Position numbers and translations under genes: made by a program. Positions 7,062 to 12,936 of a stretch of 12,936 nucleotides of DNA are shown one piece after another (the first letter of the stretch is position 1; each line of letters starts with the position of its first letter). The DNA is from an uncultured Flavobacteriaceae bacterium (GTDB taxonomy: Bacteria; Bacteroidota; Bacteroidia; Flavobacteriales; Flavobacteriaceae). The stretch covers positions 1 to 12,936 of the forward strand of contig CALZKX010000186.1 of assembly GCA_945788155.1 (NCBI GenBank). Direction: 5' to 3'. Below the pieces are notes generated by a model. It was not told where the DNA came from, did no database searches, and was given only the letters and a program-made list of their open reading frames with translations.

Positions 7062-7418
7062 TTATTTTAGTGAATTTCTAAAGGCCAGCAACATATTCAT
7101 TAAATGAAAGGATTCATCATAAAACTTTTTAAAATCCTCTTCATTCAAATAATTTCTTCTATTTGCTTTATGTAAACAAGTTACAACTTCAGCTAAAGAA
7201 CGAATCGCATATCCTATAAATCTGTTTTGTTCAAGGTTAGATTGACCAATTGCACCTTCTGAAATATTCAATGCCACAGAATCTACTGCTCTTACTAATT
7301 GTGATGATAAATTATATAGTTCTTTTTTAGGAAAATTTGTAGTCAATAAATTCATTTTTTCGCCCAAATCCATTGCTTTTTGCCAAATAACAAGTTTTTC
7401 AAATTTAAATTTTTCCAT
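7062..7418 (-). CDS. Four-helix-bundle protein (S23 / 23S rRNA IVS-type)
   Basis: This 118-aa protein matches the S23/IVS family (PF05635, TIGR02436). The family was first seen encoded in intervening sequences of bacterial 23S rRNA genes and is related to Avd of diversity-generating retroelements; its molecular role is unclear. Signature blocks are KLVIWQKAMDL (8-18), FPKKELYNLSSQLVRAVDSVALNISEG (29-55) and RFIGYAIRSLAEV (66-78), with a basic KANRR (84-88). The sequence is predicted almost entirely helical, with four helices. It is full length and intact. No rRNA gene or reverse transcriptase lies nearby, so it is a stand-alone copy. It has its own inverted repeat ends and interrupts an otherwise tight operon, transcribed in the same direction as its neighbours. 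Confidence 0.92.
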   Translation of the reverse strand: MEKFKFEKLVIWQKAMDLGEKMNLLTTNFPKKELYNLSSQLVRAVDSVALNISEGAIGQSNLEQNRFIGYAIRSLAEVVTCLHKANRRNYLNEEDFKKFYDESFHLMNMLLAFRNSLK

Positions 7419-7438
7419 AATTAAAATCAGTTTTACAA

Positions 7439-7459
7439 TCTGTCACCTGTCATCTGTCA
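7439..7459 (-). repeat. Right heptad array of the S23 cassette
   Basis: On the minus strand this is three well-kept 7-bp units, TGACAGA-TGACAGG-TGACAGA, followed by TTGT toward the S23 gene. It lies 20 bp upstream of the S23 start and 9 bp downstream of the rhomboid stop. It is inverted relative to the array at 7023-7043, so the transcript's two ends could pair. Confidence 0.8.
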
Positions 7460-7468
7460 CCAAGCATG

Positions 7469-8335
7469 TTACTTTCCAGATCTGAATAAAAATTCTTTTT
7501 CCTCGTTGCTTAAACTTTCGTAACCACTCTTGCTTATCTTGTCTAATATAATATCTATTTGCTTCTGCTTATTAAACTCGTCAAATTCGTCTTTAGTATG
7601 TCCTGCATAAGCCTTTCCTTTGCTTTTCGATTTATAAACTGTTTTCAATCTTGATTTTTTAGAAAACATACCCATAATACGCTCAAAACCTTTACCAATA
7701 TCTGTTCCCTTTTTTAATTGCGTAGCGTATAGAAACCCTAAAACATCTCCTCCTAAATGCGCAATATTCCCTCCAGCATTTCCACTAAATAACCCTAGAA
7801 CATCTAAGGCTACTAATACCAAGCCTATGTATAATAATTTAATGTTAAACGTAATTAACCTCACTTCATAATTGGGCATATAAGCACATAAAAATATTAA
7901 GGCAGCCCGTACGCCAGCAGAAGCACCTAATAATGGTCCAGTGAACTTTAAAATGCCGCCTGGAAATATGGCATACGCCAATATATAAGCCAAGGCTCCA
8001 GTTATAATGCCTAAAAAATATACATTAAGCGATAGTTTTATATTGAATAGATTAGAGAATGAACGACCAATAAAATAAAGCACTAACATATTAAAAAACA
8101 AATGCCAAAAACCTATATGTGCAAAGCCATAGGTAATGATAGACCAAGGCTTGAATATAAACTCCGAAAATTCTTTTGGTAACACTAACCAAGAAAGACT
8201 TTGACCTCTGGATACACTTGAAAAATTGGCAATTAACCATCCAACTATGTAAATAACAACATTGGCTGCAATAATTTTTTCGAATGCAGTCAATCGTTTA
8301 AGCTTATCTTGAATGTCGTAAGTTAAAGAGGTCAT
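7469..8335 (-). CDS. Rhomboid family intramembrane serine protease with DUF6576-like tail
   Basis: This is a 288-aa rhomboid, a family that cleaves transmembrane substrates within the membrane. It shows the loop/helix 2 motif AHIGFWHLFFNM (72-83, with H73, H78 and N82), the catalytic serine S139 in GASAG (137-141), and the catalytic histidine H193 in NIAHLGGDVLGF (190-201). The position after the serine is Ala rather than the Gly of canonical GxSG, although a Gly follows; activity is likely but not certain. After the last helix, a cytoplasmic basic linker (about 220-245) leads to a C-terminal segment, DIILDKISKSGYESLSNEEKEF (261-282), which matches the DUF6576 motif typical of Bacteroidota rhomboids. 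Its ATG directly follows the TAA of the neighbouring rhomboid gene, with no gap. The stop codon overlaps the possible target duplication of the S23 cassette. Confidence 0.92.
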   Translation of the reverse strand: MTSLTYDIQDKLKRLTAFEKIIAANVVIYIVGWLIANFSSVSRGQSLSWLVLPKEFSEFIFKPWSIITYGFAHIGFWHLFFNMLVLYFIGRSFSNLFNIKLSLNVYFLGIITGALAYILAYAIFPGGILKFTGPLLGASAGVRAALIFLCAYMPNYEVRLITFNIKLLYIGLVLVALDVLGLFSGNAGGNIAHLGGDVLGFLYATQLKKGTDIGKGFERIMGMFSKKSRLKTVYKSKSKGKAYAGHTKDEFDEFNKQKQIDIILDKISKSGYESLSNEEKEFLFRSGK

Positions 8336-9091
8336 TTAATACCAACGATTTTGGTTAAACTGATTTTTTTTCCAGTACCACATAATAAAAAATCCTGTTA
8401 AAGCTCCACCAACGTGAGCCATATATGCTGTATTACTTGGGCTAAAGAATGATTGTCCTGTTAAAGCTGAAATGATATCGAGAATGATGATACCTGGAAT
8501 AAAGTATTTTGCTTTTATAGGAATAGGCAAAAAGATGAGCATCAATTTAGCATCAGGGTTCATCATTCCAAATGCTGCTAAAATTCCCATAATACAACCT
8601 GAGGCTCCTACCATTGAAGCATTAAATATTGGAAACAGTTTTTTTAGGTTTAAAAATTGAACTTCATTGATTCCATTAATAGCTTGATTAGATGTAAGCA
8701 TTTGGGTTATTTGATCGCTTGTTAAACCAGAGCCAATTAATTCTGCATGAATTGGTATATAATTAAAATAATAATAACCTAACTGAAACAACACAGCTCC
8801 AAGTCCAGCCGAGAAATATATAAATAAGAAATTTTTACTTCCTAATTGCAATTCTACAGCAGTACCAAACATCCAAAGAGCGAACATATTAAACAAAATA
8901 TGAGCAAAACCTCCATGCATAAACATGTGTGTAATAATTTGCCATGGTTGAAACAACTCGTTTTTTGGAAAATATAATGCAAACCATTTATAAAATAGCT
9001 CGCCATTGCCTCCACCAACTACCATGGTACCAATAAACATTATCACGTTTATGATAAGCAAGTGCTTAACTGCATTTGTCATCCCTCTCAT
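8336..9091 (-). CDS. Rhomboid family intramembrane serine protease
   Basis: This 251-aa rhomboid has about six transmembrane helices. HGGFAHILFNMFAL (59-72) is the conserved helix 2 block, the catalytic serine S164 sits in the canonical GASG (162-165), and the catalytic histidine H226 is in YMAHVGGALTGF (223-234). A loop of about 45 residues (110-155) between helices 3 and 4 is unusually long and rich in polar residues. Unlike its neighbour it has no cytoplasmic C-terminal domain, ending in a short basic tail (KKNQFNQNRWY). It lies 9 bp after mutL and abuts the second rhomboid gene. The two are paralogues arranged in tandem and may act on different substrates or together. Confidence 0.94.
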   Translation of the reverse strand: MRGMTNAVKHLLIINVIMFIGTMVVGGGNGELFYKWFALYFPKNELFQPWQIITHMFMHGGFAHILFNMFALWMFGTAVELQLGSKNFLFIYFSAGLGAVLFQLGYYYFNYIPIHAELIGSGLTSDQITQMLTSNQAINGINEVQFLNLKKLFPIFNASMVGASGCIMGILAAFGMMNPDAKLMLIFLPIPIKAKYFIPGIIILDIISALTGQSFFSPSNTAYMAHVGGALTGFFIMWYWKKNQFNQNRWY

Positions 9092-9100
9092 TTTTCTTTC

Positions 9101-10951
9101 CTAATTAAATTTTTTATCAATTTCGTTAACTTGCATGGTAATAAAAGTAGCTCTATTAGTTGGTGAAATTGAAGGTTCTTTACAAGCAAATAAGCTATTA
9201 ACTAAATGTTCTTGTTCTTGTAATGTTAAGTATTGTCCTCTTTTAATTGCTAAACTTTTTGCTAAACTCTTTGCAATTAAATCGGTTTGGCTAAAATGAT
9301 TATCTGGTACTTCATTCTCAATGGCATTGATAAGGTTTTCAAATACTTCCGCCACACTTGAAGCTTCAACGCTTATTGGCACGCCAGATATTTCAACTGT
9401 ATCGCCTTCTAATTTAGAAAACACAAAACCTGTTTGTACTAATTGTTGTTTTAAACCTGCCATAATGGCTATTTCCATGTTTGAAAACTTCATACTTAAA
9501 GGAAACAATAATTGTTGACTCACTGCTTCTTTAACTGTAATATGCTGTAAAAACTGTTCGTACAACACGCGTTGATGTGCACGATATTGGTCTATGATCA
9601 ACATTCCAGATTTAATTGTGTTTACAATATATTTACCATGAATTTGAAAGGTTTTTTGGGTTTTTTCTTTACTGGCATTATCAAACATCGAAGGCATTTC
9701 TTGGTCGTTTTCAACTAGAAGTTGGCTAAATGTTTCTTCTTTGTTATTTCCTTTCGATTCCAAACCAACATATAAACTTTCCCAACCGCTTCCAGAATCT
9801 TTCTTAAAAGTAGGCGCCAAATTCCTGCCTTGTGATTTTTCATCTTTAAAAGGATTAAAGCTCCTATCTACTTCAACAACAGGGTTACTCGCTTCTTTGT
9901 TTTTATAATTATAAGGCGTATCCATGTTACTATTGTGCTCAAAATCTAAAACTGGCGCAATATTAAATTGCCCCAAACTATGCTTTACCGAAGAGCGTAA
10001 TAAGGCATATAATGTATGTTCATCATCAAACTTAATCTCGGTTTTTGTTGGATGTATGTTTATATCGATGGATTTTGGATCGACTTCCAGATATAAAAAG
10101 TAACTAGCATGAGCACCATCACGTAGCAATCCTTCAAACGCTGCATTTACTGCATGGTTCAAATAAGCACTTTTAATAAATCTATTATTTACAAAGAAAA
10201 ACTGTTCGCCTCTCGTTTTTCTGGCGAATTGAGGCTTGCCAACAAATCCCGATATTTTTAAAACCTCGGTCGCTTCTTCAACAGGCACCAATTTTTCGTT
10301 GGTTTTGCCACCAAATACATTTACCAAACGTTGCCTTTTATTGGTAATTGGTAAGTTGAACATTTCACTACCATTGTGATACATTACAAAATTGATGCTT
10401 GGGTGGGCTAGCGTTACACGATTAAATTCGTCTATAATATGTCTGGATTCGACTGTATTTGATTTTAAAAAATTTCGTCTTGCAGGAATATTAAAAAATA
10501 GGTTTTTTACAGCTATGGAAGTTCCTGTTGGTGTTGCTATAACTTCTTGTGAAACGACTTCACTTCCTTCAATTTTTATATGCGTACCAACATCGTCAAT
10601 ATCACGTTTGGTTTTAAGCTCCACATGCGATATGGCTGCAATACTGGCCAAAGCTTCTCCACGAAATCCTTTGGTGGTCAAGTTAAATAAATCGTCGGCT
10701 GTAGTAATTTTAGATGTTGCATGGCGCTCAAAGCTCAAACGAGCATCAGTGACACTCATACCTTTGCCATTATCGATAACTTGAACTAATATTTTACCAG
10801 CATCTTTTACAATAAGTTTTATTGAAGTAGCACCAGCATCTATGGCATTTTCGAGCAATTCCTTTACCACTGACGCTGGGCGTTGTACAACTTCGCCTGC
10901 AGCAATTTGGTTAGCAACATGGTCTGGTAATAACTGTATAATATCTGCCAT
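9101..10951 (-). CDS. mutL: DNA mismatch repair protein MutL
   Basis: This 616-aa protein couples MutS recognition of mismatches to downstream repair. The N-terminal GHKL ATPase is intact: ELLENAIDAGA (31-41, with catalytic E31 and Mg-binding N35), DNGKGM (60-65), RHATSK (76-81) and GFRGEAL (95-101). The transducer domain follows to about 330, then a low-complexity linker (about 335-430) and the C-terminal dimerisation domain (about 432-616). The nuclease motif DQHA(x)2E(x)4E appears here as DQYRAHQRVLYE (454-465), with the motif His replaced by Tyr and the first Glu by Gln. The CPHGRP-like motif reads SPTNRA (596-601). The latent endonuclease of non-enteric MutL proteins may therefore be weak or absent. 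The start lies 6 bp after the small membrane protein gene. Confidence 0.97.
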   Translation of the reverse strand: MADIIQLLPDHVANQIAAGEVVQRPASVVKELLENAIDAGATSIKLIVKDAGKILVQVIDNGKGMSVTDARLSFERHATSKITTADDLFNLTTKGFRGEALASIAAISHVELKTKRDIDDVGTHIKIEGSEVVSQEVIATPTGTSIAVKNLFFNIPARRNFLKSNTVESRHIIDEFNRVTLAHPSINFVMYHNGSEMFNLPITNKRQRLVNVFGGKTNEKLVPVEEATEVLKISGFVGKPQFARKTRGEQFFFVNNRFIKSAYLNHAVNAAFEGLLRDGAHASYFLYLEVDPKSIDINIHPTKTEIKFDDEHTLYALLRSSVKHSLGQFNIAPVLDFEHNSNMDTPYNYKNKEASNPVVEVDRSFNPFKDEKSQGRNLAPTFKKDSGSGWESLYVGLESKGNNKEETFSQLLVENDQEMPSMFDNASKEKTQKTFQIHGKYIVNTIKSGMLIIDQYRAHQRVLYEQFLQHITVKEAVSQQLLFPLSMKFSNMEIAIMAGLKQQLVQTGFVFSKLEGDTVEISGVPISVEASSVAEVFENLINAIENEVPDNHFSQTDLIAKSLAKSLAIKRGQYLTLQEQEHLVNSLFACKEPSISPTNRATFITMQVNEIDKKFN

Positions 10952-10957
10952 TAATTT

Positions 10958-11257
10958 TTATGAAAAGAAAATGGATAAATCAAAGTCCAAAATATATAAA
11001 GATATAAACACCAAAATTAGAACTATTATATAAATAGTTTTATTGAACTCTGAATTATTTCTATTTCTGCTACTTATCCTACTCTCTTTCCAATGGCCAG
11101 AAAAATCATTTTCATTTAACGTTTCTGCATAAGCATCAAATTTTGTAGGGTAAGATAATTCATCTGTATCTTTTTTACCCTTATAATATCTAGGCGTATA
11201 ATTAAATCTTTTATTTTTTGGTAATCCCTTAAATAATTTAAACTTTATTGGCCCCAT
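10958..11257 (-). CDS. Small tail-anchored membrane protein (KRFNY motif)
   Basis: This 99-aa protein has a basic N-terminus with KNKRFNYTPRYYKGKK (14-29), a polar middle, and one C-terminal transmembrane helix (about 74-92) followed by a short tail, so the N-terminus should be cytoplasmic. Similar flavobacterial proteins between ribH and mutL have, to my recollection, been labelled riboflavin synthase subunit beta. Nothing in this sequence supports that: it has no lumazine-synthase or riboflavin-synthase motif, and real ribH lies two genes upstream. It shares the KRFNY motif and topology with its upstream neighbour, suggesting an ancient duplication. The gaps are 6 bp to mutL and 7 bp to the neighbour, so all three are probably co-transcribed. 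Function is unknown. Confidence 0.75.
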   Translation of the reverse strand: MGPIKFKLFKGLPKNKRFNYTPRYYKGKKDTDELSYPTKFDAYAETLNENDFSGHWKESRISSRNRNNSEFNKTIYIIVLILVFISLYILDFDLSIFFS

Positions 11258-11264
11258 GGTATTA

Positions 11265-11483
11265 TTATTTTATATATCCATTAAGGATATAGATTAAAAT
11301 AAAAGCAAAAACTAAAAAAACAATAAGCATTGGCATTGAAGTAATAAAACTTTTTTTTCGCTTTGTATTTCCTCTAATCTCATCCCATTTAGCTTTTAAA
11401 TCTTCATGAGACTGCGATTTTTTTGTGTCTGAAATCTTTTTTTTATAATTAAAACGTTTTGGTTTTCGCTGATTAAACATCAC
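11265..11483 (-). CDS. Small tail-anchored membrane protein (KRFNY motif paralogue)
   Basis: This 72-aa protein has a strongly basic N-terminus (QRKPKRFNYKKK, 5-16), a charged segment with AKWDEIRG (31-38), and a C-terminal transmembrane helix (about 50-68). It shares PKRFNY and single C-terminal anchor topology with the 99-aa product downstream. It starts with two adjacent ATG codons; the outer is listed. A 123-bp gap separates it from ribH, the longest gap in the minus-strand block. That gap contains a weak -7-like box, TACATTTA (minus strand, 11516-11509), with no upstream TTG at a suitable distance. Function is unknown; translation is likely because length, motif and spacing all fit an operon member. 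Confidence 0.7.
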   Translation of the reverse strand: MMFNQRKPKRFNYKKKISDTKKSQSHEDLKAKWDEIRGNTKRKKSFITSMPMLIVFLVFAFILIYILNGYIK

Positions 11484-11606
11484 TGTTAACTAAATTAAAT
11501 CGCTGCTCTAAATGTACTTAAAATACTAGGAAATATTGCTTAAAGATTCCTTAAAATTATCAACAAAAAGGATGCCAAATACAGATAGAAAAAATATTTA
11601 AAGACA

Positions 11607-12089
11607 CTACTGACTTTTAAGGGTTGCCATTTTTATAGCAGCAATAGCCGCTTCAGTACCTTTATTACCATGAATACCTCCTGAGCGCTCAATGGCTTGT
11701 TGCATAGTATTATCGGTTAATACACAAAAAATCACAGGTGTTTCATGTAACACATTAAGGTCTTTAATGCCTTGAGAAACACCTTCGCAAACAAAATCAA
11801 AATGCTTGGTTTCACCTTGTATAACACTACCAATGGCGATAACTGCATCTACATTTTGCTGTTGCATTTTTTTGCTACTATAAATAAGCTCAAAACTTCC
11901 TGGAACATTCCAACGGATAATATTATCATTATTAACACCACAATCTATTAATGCTTCATAGGCGCCTTTATAGAGGCCTTCTGTAATAGTATCATTCCAT
12001 TGAGAAACAACAATCCCAAACCGAAAATCTTTCGCGTTTGGGATTGTTGCCTTATCGTAATGTGATAAATTTTTATTTACCGTTGCCAT
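11607..12089 (-). CDS. ribH: 6,7-dimethyl-8-ribityllumazine synthase RibH
   Basis: This 160-aa enzyme condenses 5-amino-6-ribitylamino-uracil with 3,4-dihydroxy-2-butanone 4-phosphate to form lumazine, the penultimate step of riboflavin synthesis. Conserved blocks are present: VSQWNDTIT (28-36, with the substrate-stacking aromatic W31), VPGSFELI (62-69), IGSVIQGETKHFDFVCEG (86-103, with catalytic H96) and CVLTDNTMQQAIERSGG (122-138, with phosphate-contacting R135). The C-terminal GNKGTEAA (141-148) is also standard. Length is normal for the icosahedral or pentameric enzyme. It starts 3 bp after the TPR-like gene and is read from that gene's promoter. No FMN riboswitch is visible upstream, and no other rib genes lie in the window. 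Confidence 0.97.
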   Translation of the reverse strand: MATVNKNLSHYDKATIPNAKDFRFGIVVSQWNDTITEGLYKGAYEALIDCGVNNDNIIRWNVPGSFELIYSSKKMQQQNVDAVIAIGSVIQGETKHFDFVCEGVSQGIKDLNVLHETPVIFCVLTDNTMQQAIERSGGIHGNKGTEAAIAAIKMATLKSQ

Positions 12090-12092
12090 GTT

Positions 12093-12863
12093 TTAATTAC
12101 TAGCAGCTTCAGCTTTACCTATAAATGCATCTATATTTACAGCTTCGGTACTTGAAGCAAATTCGTCTTTAATTCTATTGAAATATTGCAATGCCTTAGT
12201 GTTCTCTCCTAAATCTAAAGCCACATTACCAGCTTTAAACAAATACATTGCTGTTGTAAAAGCATTATTAGACATGCTTGCTGCTTTTGCATAATAATCC
12301 AGTGCATCTTCTTTTTGTCCTAGTTGTATAAAAGCATCGCCAATACCTCCTTGGGCAATTGGGCCTAAAACCATATCGTCTGATTTAAAATCACTTAAAT
12401 ACTCGACAGCTCTTGGATAGTCCTTCATGTTTAAATAAGACATACCAGCATAATAATTAGCTAAATTACCAGCGTTGGTACCTTTATATTCTGAGATAAT
12501 ATCCAACATTCCAAATTTACCTTCGCCTCCATTTAATGCAAGGTTAAATAAAGAATCTTTTGAAACTCCAGTTGCTATAGCTTCGTCAAAATATTGTTGC
12601 GCTTGAAACATATCGTTCATAGCTTCGCTCTCTTTAGGCTCTTGAATGAATTTACTATATCCTAAATATCCTAAAACAATTACTGCTGCTAAACCAACAA
12701 TAATAAAAATATATTTCTGATTTTTTGCAACCCATGCTTCAGTTCTAGAAGCACCTTGGTCCAAGGTGTTAAACACCTCAGCCGTTGCCGATTGCTCTTC
12801 TAATGCGCCAGCTTTATCTGCCTTTGTTTTTGGTTTATAACCTCTTTTCTTATAAGTCGCCAT
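12093..12863 (-). CDS. Membrane-anchored tetratricopeptide-repeat-like protein
   Basis: This 256-aa protein starts with a basic cytoplasmic segment (MATYKKRGYKPKTK), then a single transmembrane helix (about 50-68) and a helical, presumably periplasmic domain. TPR-like units include about 132-160 (NLANYYAGMSYLNMKDYPRAVEYL) and about 170-195 (QGGIGDAFIQLGQKEDALDYYAKA), with a third at about 203-232. The topology resembles YfgM-type TPR proteins that accompany the Sec translocon, but that role is only an analogy. The frame extends to a TTG at 12887, but that TTG is the end of a perfect promoter box, so the ATG at 12863 is chosen. It heads the minus-strand block, 3 bp before ribH. Confidence 0.85.
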   Translation of the reverse strand: MATYKKRGYKPKTKADKAGALEEQSATAEVFNTLDQGASRTEAWVAKNQKYIFIIVGLAAVIVLGYLGYSKFIQEPKESEAMNDMFQAQQYFDEAIATGVSKDSLFNLALNGGEGKFGMLDIISEYKGTNAGNLANYYAGMSYLNMKDYPRAVEYLSDFKSDDMVLGPIAQGGIGDAFIQLGQKEDALDYYAKAASMSNNAFTTAMYLFKAGNVALDLGENTKALQYFNRIKDEFASSTEAVNIDAFIGKAEAASN

Positions 12864-12884
12864 ATATTCTATATTAATGCGCCG

Positions 12885-12892
12885 CAAAAATA
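12885..12892 (-). promoter_or_regulatory. Promoter -7 box of the minus-strand block
   Basis: On the minus strand the sequence is TATTTTTG, a perfect match to the Bacteroidota -7 consensus TAnnTTTG, ending 21 bp upstream of the ATG at 12863. No clear TTG element is found 17-23 bp further upstream. Transcription would start near 12878-12880, giving a leader of about 15 nt. It should drive the TPR-like gene, ribH and probably the genes beyond. Confidence 0.55.
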
Positions 12893-12936
12893 AAATTTTT
12901 ATTGGTATAAAAAAGGTAATTTATTTGTTATTTTTC

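Larger units (their letters stand above)
7021..7465 (-). mobile_element. Putative one-gene S23 cassette with inverted heptad ends
   Basis: A 445-bp interval holds only the S23 four-helix-bundle gene and inverted repeat arrays at each end. Reading inward, the left end is TGACAGA-TGACCAA-AGACTGA-TTGT. The right end, on the opposite strand, is TGACAGA-TGACAGG-TGACAGA-TTGT; 20 of 25 positions agree. The hexamer ATGTTA directly flanks both sides (7015-7020 and 7466-7471). Removing the interval and one hexamer leaves the upstream rhomboid stop TAA, five bases, then the ATG of the endonuclease-like gene, an ordinary operon junction. No transposase is present, so mobility would need a helper or an RNA-level route. 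It is called mobile by structure, not by demonstrated movement. Confidence 0.5.

Noticed and set aside
7062..7418. Diversity-generating retroelement accessory protein (Avd)
   Set aside because: The fold family is related, but no reverse transcriptase, template repeat or variable repeat is visible in the window.
7062..7418. IVS inside a 23S rRNA gene
   Set aside because: The flanking sequence codes for rhomboid and EEP proteins; there is no rRNA sequence.
7016..7459. CRISPR array from the short repeats around the S23 gene
   Set aside because: The units are 7 bp, contiguous without spacers, and inverted at the two ends of a gene.
10392..10784. 130-codon open frame on the plus strand inside mutL
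   Set aside because: It lies wholly antisense to the conserved MutL ATPase and transducer region, and its product has no recognisable motif.
11484..11606. Terminator or promoter in the ribH to small-protein gap
   Set aside because: Only a 5-bp hairpin (AGGAA 11528-11532 with TTCCT 11547-11551) and a weak TACATTTA box were found, neither strong enough to list.
12864..12887. TTG start at 12887 adding eight residues to the TPR-like protein
   Set aside because: The TTG is the last part of a perfect -7 promoter box, so it would not be transcribed. MATYKKRGYKPKTK is the natural N-terminus.
1..12936. parS site near parAB
   Set aside because: I scanned for a CACGTG-centred 16-bp palindrome of the TGTTCCACGTGGAACA type and found no CACGTG core on either strand.
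12864..12936. FMN riboswitch for ribH
   Set aside because: ribH lies inside a block with only 3 bp upstream, and the leader before the first gene is too short and too AT-rich for an RFN element.

Overview
The window looks like low-GC chromosomal DNA from the family Flavobacteriaceae (Bacteroidota). The evidence is lineage-typical protein families (DUF5683, a DUF5684-fused signal peptidase I, WbqC, DUF6122, a rhomboid with a DUF6576-like tail), A-rich leaders without Shine-Dalgarno sequences, and a perfect Bacteroidota -7 box (TAnnTTTG). No rRNA, tRNA, CRISPR array or phage gene was seen. There is no gene-free stretch longer than about 190 bases.

Layout: two head-to-head (convergent) gene blocks fill the window. 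The plus-strand block (130-5797) runs parA, parB, a DUF5683 protein, dapB, lepB, a WbqC-family protein and a DUF6122 membrane protein. Most junctions overlap or are a few bases apart. The first two genes serve chromosome segregation, dapB serves lysine and peptidoglycan precursor synthesis, and lepB serves protein export. The minus-strand block (12863 down to 5987) runs a membrane-anchored TPR-like protein, ribH, two small tail-anchored proteins, mutL, two rhomboid proteases, an S23/IVS-type four-helix-bundle protein, and a membrane-anchored endonuclease/exonuclease/phosphatase protein. A promoter is visible at its head. The blocks meet in a 189-bp gap (5798-5986) that holds a nested hairpin repeat inside a wider pair of 19-nt inverted arms, which carry the stop codons of both converging genes.

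Most of the window is conserved housekeeping sequence. The most interesting part is 7015-7471. A single S23-like gene sits in what would otherwise be a 5-bp gap between two operon genes. It is bounded by inward-facing arrays of a 7-bp unit (TGACAGA/TGACAGG) and, outside those, by a 6-bp direct repeat (ATGTTA) that resembles a target-site duplication. This looks like a minimal one-gene mobile cassette. Its complementary ends recall the paired ends of IVS elements in 23S rRNA genes. Other points of note are a palindromic repeat pair that creates a false N-terminus for the WbqC protein, a MutL whose usual endonuclease motifs are altered, and paired inverted repeats upstream of parA.
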